This document shows positions 34,601 through 41,553 of a stretch of 64,000 nucleotides of DNA, piece after piece (position 1 is the stretch's first letter; each line of letters starts with the position of its first letter). The stretch is taken from positions 62,001 through 126,000 of the forward strand of contig NZ_VDGT01000012.1 of NCBI RefSeq assembly GCF_006335015.1, read 5' to 3'. The DNA is from Streptomyces sedi (lineage in GTDB: Bacteria; Actinomycetota; Actinomycetes; Streptomycetales; Streptomycetaceae). The notes under the pieces are model-generated. The model ran no database searches. It was not told the origin of the DNA and saw only the letters and a list, made by a program, of their open reading frames with translations. The position numbers were made by a program, and so were the translations under genes.

Positions 34601-36539
34601 GGACCTGGCGCGCTGGCGCGCCGACGGGTCCCTCCAGTACCGGGGCCGGATCGACGACCAGACCAAGATCCGCGGCCACCGGGTCGAACCCGGCGAGGTC
34701 AGGGCCGCGTTGACCGCGCTGCCCTGGGTGGCCGACGCCGCCGTGGTGGCGCGCCGCGACCGGCACGGGGAACGCGAGCTGTTCGCCTGCGTGGTCCCCG
34801 CGCCCGGCGCGGACGGCGGGGACCCGCTGGCCCGTTCCCGCGAGGCGCTGGCCGTGCTCCTGCCGGACCCGCTGGTGCCGCGCCGCTGGGCGCGGCTCAG
34901 CCGGCTGCCGGTCAACGCCTCCGGCAAGCTCGACCGGAAGGCGCTCCCCGAGCCCGAGGCCGAGCCGGTGCCCGGCGTCGACGACGACGAGCCCGCCACC
35001 CCGCTGGAGAAGGCCCTACGGGAGCTGTGGGCGGAGGAGCTGGGCGTGGCGCACGTGCCGGTGACCCGCTCGTTCTTCGCCCTCGGCGGGCACTCGCTGA
35101 GCGCCGTGCGACTCCTGCACCGCGTGGCCAGGGAGCTGGAACTCACCCTGTCGATGGCCGAGTTCTTCCGCACCCCCACCGTCAGGGGCGTCGCCGCGCG
35201 CGGCTCGGCCCAGCCGTCCGAGGTGACGGCGACCGTGCCGATGAACGCCGTCCAACGCCGCCTGTGGCGCCGTCACCACGAGCGCGCCGACGCCGGCTGT
35301 TACCACGTCACCCACCGCGTCGACCTGCGCGGCCCGGTGCGGCCGGAGCGACTGGGCGCCTGGCTGGCCGCGTTGGTCGAACGCCACGAGGCGCTGCGTA
35401 CCCGCCTGGTGGTGCGCGGCGGGCGGCGGCTGGTGGAGGTTCTGGACCGGGTGGCGGTCGAACTGCCCGTGGACGAACTGGACTCGGGGGCGCCGGTCGC
35501 CGACGCCGACGTGGAACGGTGGTGCCTGCGCCACGCCGGCCGCCCGTTCGACCTGGAGCACGCGCCGCTCTTCCGCTTCCGGCTGGCCAGGACGGGGCCC
35601 GACCGCTGGAGCCTGCTGACGGTCTTTCACCACGCGGTCTGCGACGGCTGGTCGCTCGGCGTGCTCTGGCGCGACCTCGGTGCGCTCGCACACGCGGCCG
35701 AGGGCCGGGGCGCCCCGGAACTCCCGCCGCCCGGCGGGCAGTTCCCCGCGGTCGCGCGCGCCGAGGCCGCCCTGGCGGGGGAGCGCAGGGCGGAGCTGGA
35801 GCGCTTCTGGCGCGACGAGTTGGCCGGGGCCCCGCTCGACCTGGCGCTGCCGACGGACCGGCCGCGTCCGCCGGTGCTCTCCGGCCGGGGTGCCCTGCAC
35901 ACCCGCACGCTGGAGGTGACGCTCTCCCGCGCGCTGCCGGGGACCGCGACCCGGCTGGGCACCACGCCCTACGCGGTGCTCGCCGCCGCGTTCGCCGTGT
36001 GGGCCGCCCGTCGTACCGGACACCGGGACGACGTGGTGCTCAACGCGTCGAGCGCCAACCGGCTGGTCCCCGAACGCGCCGATGTCGTCGGGCTGTTGGG
36101 CGACGCGGTGGCGCTGCGCGCCCGTCTCTCGGACGCCGGGACCGTCGCCGACCTGGCGCGGCAGCTGGGCTCCGGCCTCTTCGCCGCGCTCGACCACCAG
36201 GAGCTGCCGCTGGCCGAGGTGGCCGAGCTCGTCGCCCCCGGCGCCTCCGACGGCGCCTTCCCCGACGTGCTCTTCACCGTGGTCACCACCCCGCCCCCCG
36301 CCCTGGACCTGCCCGAACTGACCGCCGACGTCCGCCCGTTGCCTCTCCCCGGCGTGTCCAGAAACGCGCTCTACGTCGTCCTCGTGCCGCACGAGTCCGG
36401 GCTGGAGGTGACCTTCGAGTACGCCACCGACCTCTTCGAGCCGGCCACCGTCGCCGCCTGGGCGGACGAGCTGACCGCGCTGCTGCGCCAGGTCGTCACC
36501 GACCCCGACGCGCCCCTGGCGCCGCTCCTCGGCCCCTGA
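25623..36539 (+). CDS. Hybrid PKS-NRPS megasynthase with luciferase-like monooxygenase
   Basis: 3638 residues. Approximate domains: acyl-AMP ligase 1-570 (SSGSTGAPKAARLTH near 180; NWLPVDHSGAF); ACP1 575-640 (Ser607); KS 670-1100 (Cys850, His986, His1026, all present); AT 1195-1500 (Ser1287 in GHSVGE; AFHS at 1388 favours malonyl-CoA); ACP2 1580-1650 (Ser1614); Pro/Ala linker; LLM flavin monooxygenase 1785-2125 (SLYFFGDYPE, PERHFASFG); C1 2167-2600 (HHLVFDSAS, His2300); A 2630-3125 (HTSGSTGRPK, FDVHVQEVF, YRTGDLARW, Lys3102); PCP (Ser3158); C2 3206-end (HHAVCDGWS, His3337). There is no thioesterase or reductase. The line would load a carboxylic acid, extend it once, hydroxylate, and couple one amino acid. 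Leu30 is a TTA codon (25710-25712). Starter and amino acid identities are not assigned. Confidence 0.93.
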   Translation: MERVQGQAQSRGPEPERTTEDAPDAVRALLRAAETRPGRVVTYADDGTCTSLTYPELLDAARRLAGGLREAEVRPGDAVVLCGLPLAAFFPAFWGCLLHGARPVAIADRPTRDSPARERLRHVDRLLDRPLILLDPADTEALAGTDPELRAVAARDLLSARPVEGEPAPDPAATALLMLSSGSTGAPKAARLTHAGLADFAASSRRVLDVRPEDTLVNWLPVDHSGAFLLYHLLAVFTGSTNVHAPTEWVLAEPTRWFDLLHEHRAAHGWAPTFGFQLLADALAQRPDAHWDLSALRTLVCGGERVTWPVMRRFLDATAPFGVTERHVVPAWGMAETVTGVTYGRLDRPGSVHRLRKDSLAGDLVAAGPDTPDEETVTFVACGRPAHGVTLRLVDDADEPTRPGRVGRLQVRAPARVTPGYVDDPAADAAAFPRGRDWLDTGDLAFLADDQLVITGRRKDLIIINGHNVYSHEVEEAVAAALGLPRDTVAACGIPRAETGTEELAVFFASRGADDKRIARETAAALYAGLRLTAARVVPVAPAEFPRTPAGKVRRGELRERLLAGDFDTEPTPEPGTVADLLREELAALLDGPVDDTAPFYELGLNSVRLARLRARLAERLGAAPPSAAFFAHPTVASLAAHLADGADGADGATPAPAPGETAAAPAGRPGDDAARRVAVVGTALRFPGAATPEEFWELLREGRSALRVFDDAELAAAGLTPEERADPARVPVGGVIDGVEEFDPAFFGMTPAEAEATHPAHRLFLECCHRALEDAGHAGAPAGTRVGVFAGSGMHLYDHQRPPAGPEPDPDDPGAGMTDAIGREPDFLATRVAYRLGLTGPAIGVRTACSTALVAVHLAARAVLDGEVDLALAGAAAVHLPQHTGYLGHPGSILSPSGRCRSFDAEADGTVGGNGVAVVLLKRLDLALADGDTVHAVIRGSAVNNDGAAKAGFAAPGVAGQVDVVREALRRADVPPSALSYVEAHGTGTALGDPIELTALREALTRRGVPAGTVAVGSVKPNVGHLDSCAGMAGLLKTVLMLRHRTLAPTVGLATPNPELPLNEGPLTLVDTVRPWSVPEGTPRRAGVSALGVGGTNAHLVLEEAPARSPAPETALPLLVPVSANDPAALGELVDRLAERLTARPAPAAAEVAATLAHGRPHRAARAVAVGRTAEELARSLGAPAPEAGRETGRLAFAYPGQGGARRGMAAGLWAAHPAARRTLERCGALYAREFDGELLAPLLHGDADEPLPAASAQAALYAHQAALTAAWRAAGIEPALVFGHSVGEFAALHAAGALTLEDGLRLTAWRGRATREHAPPGGMLVLLTDPSTALRLAEATGTTVAAHNGPGVQVVAGDPEALGELTRRCADERVPHRALPVDRAFHSAAMELALRAFRALAAGVELRPLRLPSLTATDGVHRPAGWRVDLDHLCRQGRQPVRFDLVLATAARLGYRDFVEAGAGDALTGLGRAATPESRWLRGQGAGDTAAEQAAGLLASLGALHRAGAELNWPALVPDVGRVPLPGHPQRRTAVPFAATRRRAAAPAPATDPESAPAPAPESAPATDPESAPAPVPEELLASVRELTADKLGRPEAEIAPDDSFLALGADSLSLMGLTAALERRHGVRVPVRELFDSVDTPRALAARLAPEGRRPAAPTAVTPVTAKAPEPRTAPAPAGPSARVPAEPPVPVPASVPVPAPVPEEGPHALMARQLRLMERLADQVGEVIGRQLDVLGGASTAPAPASVPAPAPASVPVPASAPVTERAPAPVAQVPTPPGACDVSLYFFGDYPEDDAHDKYALIMEAAEFADRNGFHALWFPERHFASFGALFPNPSVLAAALAARTSRVRLHAGSVVLPLHHPVRVAEEWSVVDNVSGGRVGLCFASGWHATDFALAPENFGRHREVMYEHLATVRSLWAGEAVTTASGDGQPVDVRLHPAPVQSDPPMYAAVVGNPDSYRRAAAEGLGVVTNLMTQTVERLAENIARYRAARAEHGLDPAGGRVVVLMHTYLAEDDADARAEARRPFLNYLRSSLSLLNQVTNSLGFEVDLANSPEEDVEFLLGRAYADYCDSRALIGDREAALATARRLLAAGADEIACFVDFGVDKEKVLAALPLVDGLRRDLAAEPAPTRGAPAGTAPPKAPPASAVPAPAAPPAERPPERLPLTPAQRRLWFLERLHPGTHMYHEPKAVHLEGPLDVPALRRALDRVAARQPALRTVFGEENGVPHREVRARMPFDVPVEEHPGLDVARAVTAALAAERGRVLDTAEGPLVTARLLRLSEESHLLFLMAHHLVFDSASTPVLVSDLVAYYRAETGTSPGAVPLPPLPEVPRPAEPSAAERAAALDHWVRRLAGAPELTLPTDRPRPPVRTGVGASVSHAWDAELIAHVREFAASHGATLFMALTGALSAVLARHAGQSEIVVGTAVSARPEGAEGHVGFFLDTVPLRLDLTGDPDLPTLLRRVRERGTEALDHRGVPFDELVGALNPTRDPGRNPLFQVLVEYENEGTVASDPGGPRVTLLDVPSDRAPFDLAFYLTHHPGGVRVAVEYDTALLEAATVRRLLDRVEALLRRALADPAAPLAALTAVPDAERAALARLGRLDEPAPVVEDTLHGLFARQARRAPGATALVHGEHHVSYGELADRVERLAARLRAAGAGRGRRVAVLLPRGPELITALLGVLTSGAAYVPLDPSAPTPRLAELLADGEPCALLCDAATLEAHPALAGTVPLVPLEADGDEPVEARGAPDPAGPDDPAYCLHTSGSTGRPKAVVVPHRGPVNLVLAHLEAHPALRTLQWTAPVFDVHVQEVFTTLAAGATLVLIDDAARRDPVEVAETVRRHAVERMFLPSTPLRHLLDTEPRLPTLRELFTAGEALQLTDGVRGFLDRHPGCTLYHQYGPTEASVIVTSQRVDPGADDPWPPIGTPVPGARLRLLDPAGRPVPLGAVGELHVGGVPVAAGYLGRPEETAAAFLDDGTGAATYRTGDLARWRADGSLQYRGRIDDQTKIRGHRVEPGEVRAALTALPWVADAAVVARRDRHGERELFACVVPAPGADGGDPLARSREALAVLLPDPLVPRRWARLSRLPVNASGKLDRKALPEPEAEPVPGVDDDEPATPLEKALRELWAEELGVAHVPVTRSFFALGGHSLSAVRLLHRVARELELTLSMAEFFRTPTVRGVAARGSAQPSEVTATVPMNAVQRRLWRRHHERADAGCYHVTHRVDLRGPVRPERLGAWLAALVERHEALRTRLVVRGGRRLVEVLDRVAVELPVDELDSGAPVADADVERWCLRHAGRPFDLEHAPLFRFRLARTGPDRWSLLTVFHHAVCDGWSLGVLWRDLGALAHAAEGRGAPELPPPGGQFPAVARAEAALAGERRAELERFWRDELAGAPLDLALPTDRPRPPVLSGRGALHTRTLEVTLSRALPGTATRLGTTPYAVLAAAFAVWAARRTGHRDDVVLNASSANRLVPERADVVGLLGDAVALRARLSDAGTVADLARQLGSGLFAALDHQELPLAEVAELVAPGASDGAFPDVLFTVVTTPPPALDLPELTADVRPLPLPGVSRNALYVVLVPHESGLEVTFEYATDLFEPATVAAWADELTALLRQVVTDPDAPLAPLLGP
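30270..30365 (+). repeat. 48-bp tandem repeat in ACP2 leading linker
   Basis: Two 48-bp units (30270-30317 and 30318-30365) encode APATDPESAPAPAPES-like linker sequence between AT and ACP2. It is low-complexity interdomain linker; the linker after ACP2 (30600-30960) is also repeat-rich (VPVPAPVP). Confidence 0.8.
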
Positions 36540-36545
36540 CCGGCG

Positions 36546-36592
36546 CCCGTGCCCGCCGCCGGTCTACGCTCCACGACCAGCGGCGGGACGGG
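36546..36592 (+). terminator. Hairpin after hybrid megasynthase
   Basis: A 13-bp stem with a single-base bulge pairs 36546-36559 with 36580-36592, just after the synthase stop. It also overlaps the upstream region of the next gene, so partial read-through remains possible. Confidence 0.5.
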
Positions 36593-36615
36593 CCCGCCCG
36601 GGTGAGGAGGCCGTG

Positions 36616-37629
36616 GTGGACGAACGGGCGGCGGAACGCCGGGTGTTGATCGTGGCCTACGACGACGCCCAGATCCTGGACATCGCCTGCCCGGCCGGCG
36701 CCTTCGAGATCGCCAACGCGCACCGGGCCACCCCGCCCTACGCCGTCGAGGTCGCCACCCTCGGCGGTCGTGCCGCCCGCACCTCCAGCGGGCTGCGGGT
36801 CGGCGCGCCGCGTGCCCTGGCCGAGGTCACGGGGCGGTTGGACACGCTGCTGGTCAGCGGCGGCGCCGGCAGCGAGGCGGCGGCGCGCGACGGGGCGCTC
36901 GTCGCGCAGGTGCGGCGGCTGGCGCGGGACGCGCGCCGGGTCGCCTCGGTCTGCACCGGCACCGACGTGCTCGCCGCGGCCGGCCTGTTGGACAACCGGC
37001 GGGTCACCACCCACTGGCGGTTCGGACGCGCGCTCGCCGAGCGCCACCCGGCGGTGGCCGTCGATCCCACGCCGCTCTACGTCAGGGACGGCCACGTCTT
37101 CACCTCGGCCGGCGTGATCAGCGGCCTCGACCTGGCGTTGGCGCTCGTGGAGGACGACCACGGCCCGGTCCTCGCCCGCGCGGTCGCCCGTGAACTGGTC
37201 ACCTGGGTCCACCGGCCGGCGGACCAGGCGCAGTTGAGCGCGTTTCTCGCCGCCCCGCCGCCGAGGGACCGCGCCGTCGCCGACCTGCTGCGCCATGTCG
37301 CGGGGCATATCGCCGACGACCTGAGCCCGCGGGCCCTCGCCGCCAGGGCCGGGGTCAGCCCGCGCCATCTCACCCGACTCTTCACGACCCATCTCGGGAC
37401 CACCCCCGCCCGGGCGGTCCGCGCCGCCCGCGCCGAGGCCGCCGTCCATCTGCTGCGCACCAGCGCGCTGCCGCTGGCCGCCGTCGCGCGCCGCTGCGGC
37501 TTCGGCTCGGAGACGGTGCTGCGCCAGGCGCTGCTCGACCACTACGGTGCGACGGGGGACACGCTCCGCAGGATGAAGGACACGCCGCTCCCACGGAAGC
37601 CGCCGCCGCGCCAGGCTTCCGTCCCATGA
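36616..37629 (+). CDS. GlxA-type regulator (DJ-1/PfpI + AraC HTH)
   Basis: About 337 residues. The N-terminal DJ-1/PfpI-like domain (about 8-185) has VLIVAYDDAQILDIACPAG and the nucleophile-elbow ASVCTGTDVLAAAGLL; the C-terminal AraC domain (about 225-320) has two helix-turn-helix units (LSPRALAARAGVSPRHLTRL; LPLAAVARRCGFGSETVLRQ). Two GTG codons are possible; the second (36616) has better spacing from GAGGAGG. It overlaps the next gene by four bases, so regulator and DJ-1 protein are co-translated. It follows the megasynthase by 70 bases but shows no clear tie to it. Confidence 0.9.
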   Translation: MDERAAERRVLIVAYDDAQILDIACPAGAFEIANAHRATPPYAVEVATLGGRAARTSSGLRVGAPRALAEVTGRLDTLLVSGGAGSEAAARDGALVAQVRRLARDARRVASVCTGTDVLAAAGLLDNRRVTTHWRFGRALAERHPAVAVDPTPLYVRDGHVFTSAGVISGLDLALALVEDDHGPVLARAVARELVTWVHRPADQAQLSAFLAAPPPRDRAVADLLRHVAGHIADDLSPRALAARAGVSPRHLTRLFTTHLGTTPARAVRAARAEAAVHLLRTSALPLAAVARRCGFGSETVLRQALLDHYGATGDTLRRMKDTPLPRKPPPRQASVP

Positions 37630-38441
37630 CCAACAGGAACAACGGGGCGACCCGCCTCACCGACCGCCGCACCCTGCTCGGCGCGACCGCCGCCACCGCG
37701 GCGGTTTCCGTTCTCGCCGGTGCCGCCCCGGCCGGCGCCGACGCCCCGCTCCCAGCGGCCGAGCCGGCCCCGGGGCTCCCGGGGGAGCGCGGCCCCCGCA
37801 TCGGCGTGCTGCTCTACGAGGGGTTCACGTTGCTGGACGCCACCGGCCCCGCCGAGGTCCTCTCCCGGCTGCCCGGCGCCACCGTCACCCTGCTCGGCGA
37901 GCGCGCCGGTCCCGTCCGCACCGACACCCGCGACGTCGCCGTTCTCGCCGACGCCTCCCTCGACGAGGTCGACCGCCTCGACGTGCTGCTCGTCCCCGGC
38001 GGCGGCCTGGAGGGAACGGTCGGCGCCATCGAGAACCCGCGACTGCGGCAGTGGATCCGCCGCGTCCACCGCCACACCCGGTGGACCACCTCCGTCTGCA
38101 CCGGCTCGGTGATCCTCGCCGCAGCCGGGCTGCTGACGGGCCGGCGGGCGACCACCCACTGGGCGTCCGCGGAGTACATCGAGGCCACCTACGGGGTCAC
38201 CTATGTCCCCGAACGCCATGTGCGCTCCGGGAAGATCCTGACCGGCGCCGGCGTCTCGGCCGGCATCGACATGGCGTTGCTGCTGGCGTCCGAACTCGCC
38301 GACGAGCGGACGGCCCGCGCCATCCAGCTGATCATCGAGTACGACCCCGCGCCGCCGTTCGACTCCGGCGACGCCAGCGAGGCCGACCAGGAGCTGAAGG
38401 ACCTGGCGTTGCGGCTGCTGAGCGAATCCACGGCACGTTAG
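37626..38441 (+). CDS. Exported DJ-1/PfpI-family protein
   Basis: A 271-residue protein. The N-terminus carries a twin-arginine signal (TDRRTLLGATAATAAVSVLAG), so it is probably exported by Tat. The mature part is the DJ-1/PfpI fold: IGVLLYEGFTLLDATGPAEV with the conserved Glu, LLVPGGGLEG, and the nucleophile Cys in SVCTGSVILAAAGLL followed by RRATTHWAS. This subgroup includes isonitrile hydratase (InhA), a possible activity but unproven here. Overlaps the GlxA regulator gene by 4 bp (ATGA). Confidence 0.88.
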   Translation: MTNRNNGATRLTDRRTLLGATAATAAVSVLAGAAPAGADAPLPAAEPAPGLPGERGPRIGVLLYEGFTLLDATGPAEVLSRLPGATVTLLGERAGPVRTDTRDVAVLADASLDEVDRLDVLLVPGGGLEGTVGAIENPRLRQWIRRVHRHTRWTTSVCTGSVILAAAGLLTGRRATTHWASAEYIEATYGVTYVPERHVRSGKILTGAGVSAGIDMALLLASELADERTARAIQLIIEYDPAPPFDSGDASEADQELKDLALRLLSESTAR

Positions 38442-38503
38442 CCCCGCCCCGAGGCTCCGGCTCCGCGCCCCGGCCACTCTCCCGGTACCCCCGCGCGCTC
38501 ATT

Positions 38504-38538
38504 GTTGAACGATGGTACAACTAGTACCCGAGTTCAAC
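38504..38538. promoter_or_regulatory. Nested dyad operator before DHA2 exporter
   Basis: GTTGAAC (38504-38510)/GTTCAAC (38532-38538) and GGTAC (38514-38518)/GTACC (38524-38528) share the exact centre 38521. Located 17 bases before the exporter start, whose operon ends in a TetR gene; a good candidate for the TetR site. Confidence 0.65.
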
Positions 38539-38554
38539 TAAGTGGGAGGGTGAG

Positions 38555-40108
38555 ATGGGGACCGAACCGTCACCGCGCGCCGGAAGGCGGGAGTGGGCCG
38601 GCTTCGCGGTGCTGGCGCTGCCGACCGCGCTGCTGGGGCTGGACGTCACCGCGCTCTACCTGGTCGTCCCGAGCCTCGCCGCGGAGCTGCGGCCGAGCGC
38701 GACGGAGACCCTGTGGATCATGGACTCCTACGGGTTCCTCATCGCGGGGTTCCTGATCACCATGGGCACCCTCGGCGACCGGGTCGGACGCCGGCGGCTG
38801 CTGAGGATCGGCATGGCCGCGTTCGGCGCGGCCTCGGTGCTCGCCGCGTTCGCCCCCGGAGCGCTCTGGCTGATCCTTGCCAGGGCGCTGCTGGGGGTGG
38901 CGGGGGCGACGCTGATGCCCTCCACGCTCTCCCTGATCAGCGACATGTTCCGGGACGCCAGGCAGCGGGCGCTGGCGATCGGCGGTTGGGCCACGATGTT
39001 CGCGCTCGGCATGGCGGCCGGACCGGTGGTGGGCGGCGTGCTCTCCGCCCACCTGTGGTGGGGCGCGGTCTTCCTGCTCGCGGTGCCCGTCGCCGTGCTG
39101 GTGCTGGTCGCCGCGCCCGCGCTGCTGCCGGAGCGCCGGCCGGCCGCGGGACGGCTCGACCCGTGGAGCGTCGCCCTCTCGCTGGCGGCGATGCTGCCGG
39201 CCGTCTACGCCGTCAAGCACGTCGCCGCCGAGGGTCCCGACGGGCAGGCGCTCGTCGCCGCCCTGCTCGCCTGCGCCTCGGCCCTCGCCTTCGTGCGCCG
39301 CCAACTCCGCCTCGAAGAACCGCTGTTGGACGTGCGGCTCTTCGCCGACCGCGCGTTCTCCGCCGCGCTGGGCGTGCTGCTGGTCGGCCTGGCCGGGTTC
39401 GGCGGCATGATGTTCCTGATCACCCAGTACCTCCAGCTCGTCGAGGGGCTTCCGCCCACGGCCGCCGGCCTGTGGATGGGGCCGCCCGCGCTGGCCATGC
39501 TGCTCGGCGGCATCGGCGCGCCGCTGCTCGCCACCCGCGTCCCGCCCGGGAACGTGATGGCCGCGGCCCTGGCCTTCTCCCTGGTCGGCTACGCCCTGCT
39601 CGCCCTCGCCGGCGACGACAGCCGGATCAGCGTGGTCGTCGGCTTCGGTTTCCTCTACCTCGGCCTCGGCACGATCGCCTCGCTGGGCACCGACATCGTC
39701 GTCGGCGCGGCGCCGCCGGAGCGGGCCGGGTCGGCCGCCGCGATGTCGGAGACCGTCCAGGAGCTGGGCATCGCGGTCGGGGTCGCGCTCCTCGGCAGCC
39801 TCGCGACGGCCCTCTACCGGTCGTCGGCCGGGGAACGGCCCGTGCCGGCCGGGCCCGTGGCCGACTCCTACGGGGACAGCCTCTCCGGGGCGGTGTCCGT
39901 GGCGGACCGGCTGCCGCCCGGCGCCCTGGCGCACGCGCGGGACGCGTTCACCGGCGGTCTCCACACCGCCGCGCTCGTCGCCGGGGCCGCCGTCGCCGCC
40001 GCCGCGCTCGTCTGCCTCCGCGCGCTGCGCCACATCCGCCCGATCGGCCAACCCGCCCCCGCAGCCGAGCGGATAGCCTCGACCCTGGCGGGTGTCGACG
40101 AGCGGTGA
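38555..40108 (+). CDS. DHA2/EmrB-QacA-type multidrug exporter
   Basis: A 517-residue protein with 14 hydrophobic segments. Signatures: first helix LALPTALLGLDVTALYLVVP (motif D1), GTLGDRVGRRRLLRIGMAAF (motif A), LARALLGVAGATLMPSTLSL (motif B) and the helix 5 GMAAGPVVGGVLSAHLWWGAVF (motif C, antiporter). It is the QacA/EmrB group of drug:proton antiporters, usually giving resistance to lipophilic cations or antibiotics. A TetR gene follows six bases later and a nested dyad precedes it. Confidence 0.93.
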   Translation: MGTEPSPRAGRREWAGFAVLALPTALLGLDVTALYLVVPSLAAELRPSATETLWIMDSYGFLIAGFLITMGTLGDRVGRRRLLRIGMAAFGAASVLAAFAPGALWLILARALLGVAGATLMPSTLSLISDMFRDARQRALAIGGWATMFALGMAAGPVVGGVLSAHLWWGAVFLLAVPVAVLVLVAAPALLPERRPAAGRLDPWSVALSLAAMLPAVYAVKHVAAEGPDGQALVAALLACASALAFVRRQLRLEEPLLDVRLFADRAFSAALGVLLVGLAGFGGMMFLITQYLQLVEGLPPTAAGLWMGPPALAMLLGGIGAPLLATRVPPGNVMAAALAFSLVGYALLALAGDDSRISVVVGFGFLYLGLGTIASLGTDIVVGAAPPERAGSAAAMSETVQELGIAVGVALLGSLATALYRSSAGERPVPAGPVADSYGDSLSGAVSVADRLPPGALAHARDAFTGGLHTAALVAGAAVAAAALVCLRALRHIRPIGQPAPAAERIASTLAGVDER

Positions 40109-40114
40109 GGGCCG

Positions 40115-40744
40115 ATGGCGGACGAACAGGGCACGGTCGACGGGCGCAGGCTGCGCGGCCAACGCCGTCGGGCCCAGATCATCGAGGCGACGCTCACCGT
40201 CGTCCGCCGGGACGGCGCCGCCGGGGTGACCCACCGAGCCGTCGCCAAGGAAGCGGGGATCACCACCAGCCTCACGCTCTACTACTTCGCCACCCTCGAC
40301 GACCTGCTGGTCGCCGCGCTGACCAGCGTCGCCGACGCGTACACGGGACACATCCGCCGGCTCGTCGACGCCGACGACGACCCGGTCGGCGGACTCGCCA
40401 GGCTCATCGCCGACTCGGCCGGCCCCGGACGCGAACGGGCCCTGGCCGAACGCGAGTTGTCGACGCTGGCCGCCCGCCGCCCGGCGCTGCGCCCGGCGGC
40501 GCGCGGCTGGCGCGACAGCGTCGCGGCACTGGCCCGCACCCGGACCGACGACCCGGGCGCGGTCGAGGCGTTCGTCGCCCTGTGCGACGGCCTCTGCGCC
40601 GCGATCCTCCTCGACGACCGCGACGCCGACCCCGACCGCATCCGCACCCTCCTCACGAAGGTCGTGGACGGCCGGCCCGCGGGGACCTCGCCCGCGGGGA
40701 GCTGGTCCGAGGGCGAGGGCGGGGCGGCGGGCGGCCCGGAGTAG
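40115..40744 (+). CDS. TetR-family regulator of exporter
   Basis: A 209-residue protein. The N-terminal helix-turn-helix is clear (RRAQIIEATLTVVRRDGAAG, VTHRAVAKEAGITTSLTLYYFATLDDLL), and the effector-binding domain is the short helical type of TetR_C. The ATG sits six bases after the exporter stop, so the genes are coupled and the protein most likely represses the exporter operon at the dyad 38504-38538. The last 25 residues are Gly/Ser-rich. Confidence 0.92.
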   Translation: MADEQGTVDGRRLRGQRRRAQIIEATLTVVRRDGAAGVTHRAVAKEAGITTSLTLYYFATLDDLLVAALTSVADAYTGHIRRLVDADDDPVGGLARLIADSAGPGRERALAERELSTLAARRPALRPAARGWRDSVAALARTRTDDPGAVEAFVALCDGLCAAILLDDRDADPDRIRTLLTKVVDGRPAGTSPAGSWSEGEGGAAGGPE

Positions 40745-40796
40745 CCGGCCCCCACGCGGCCGGGGCGAGGGCGACGCGCCCCGCGCACGGCCCGCC

Positions 40797-41285
40797 TCAC
40801 CCCCGTGGTGCGGCGAAGCGGTCGCCCGCGTCCTCGCCGGTCGTCCACCACAGCCCCAGCCGCTGGCGGGTCATCAGCCAACGGCCGTCCGCGCCCCGGC
40901 GGAACTCCCAGTCGTAGGGGCCGCCCATCGCGTACGGGGAGTCCGCCCGCTCGGGCTCGGTGACCGCGACGAACCACATGTAGCCGGTGCCGGTCGCCCG
41001 GTCGCCCTCCACCTCCAGATGCAGGTTGAGGATGTGGTGCTGCATCGCCGGGTAGGCGGCCTCCGCCGCCTCGACCCGCTCCCTGATCGCCCGCCGGCCG
41101 CGCGTCTCCCCCCACGGACCGAAATCGAGGACCGCGTCCTCGGCCCAGTGCGCGATCCAGCTGTCCCAGTCCTTGCGGTCCAACGCCCGCCAGCCGCGCA
41201 TCAGCAGCCCGCGCAGGGCCTCCCTGTCCTCCAACTGCCGCAGCCGCGCTTCCAGGGCGCGTCGTCCGCCGTCCTGTTCCGTCAT
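40797..41285 (-). CDS. SnoaL-like (NTF2-fold) protein
   Basis: A 162-residue protein from ATG 41285 with AAGGAG six bases upstream. The sequence follows the SnoaL_4 pattern of NTF2-like proteins: LEDREALRGLLMRGWRALDR, DWDSWIAHWAEDAVLDFG, GRRAIRERV, MQHHILNLHLEVEGDRATG and a final WW in GLWWTTGEDAG. Members include dehydratases, ring-hydroxylating dioxygenase subunits and polyketide cyclases, but most are of unknown role. It stands alone, convergent with the TetR gene. Confidence 0.85.
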   Translation of the reverse strand: MTEQDGGRRALEARLRQLEDREALRGLLMRGWRALDRKDWDSWIAHWAEDAVLDFGPWGETRGRRAIRERVEAAEAAYPAMQHHILNLHLEVEGDRATGTGYMWFVAVTEPERADSPYAMGGPYDWEFRRGADGRWLMTRQRLGLWWTTGEDAGDRFAAPRG

Positions 41286-41553
41286 CGGGACTCCTTCCCC
41301 CCGCACACATGGGCGCGCCACCCGGCGGGCGGCGCGCGGCGGGTGGTGTGCTCCCCGCCGGCACCGAGTCTTGGGCCTGCCGGGCGCCCGAGCCAGGCCG
41401 TTCGCCACCCGGGTGCGCCACACCCCGGCTCCCCGACGCCGGGCGCCGGGCTGGCCGCGGGGCCGCCGGCCTCGGGTTCTAGCCTGGGGCCATGAACTCA
41501 ACGGACGGTCACGGGCGGGGCGCGGGAGTCGCGGCGGAGGGGCGGGCCGACCG

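Noticed and set aside
29787..34766. 1659-codon minus-strand frame opposite LLM-C-A
   Set aside because: Antisense shadow, same reasoning.
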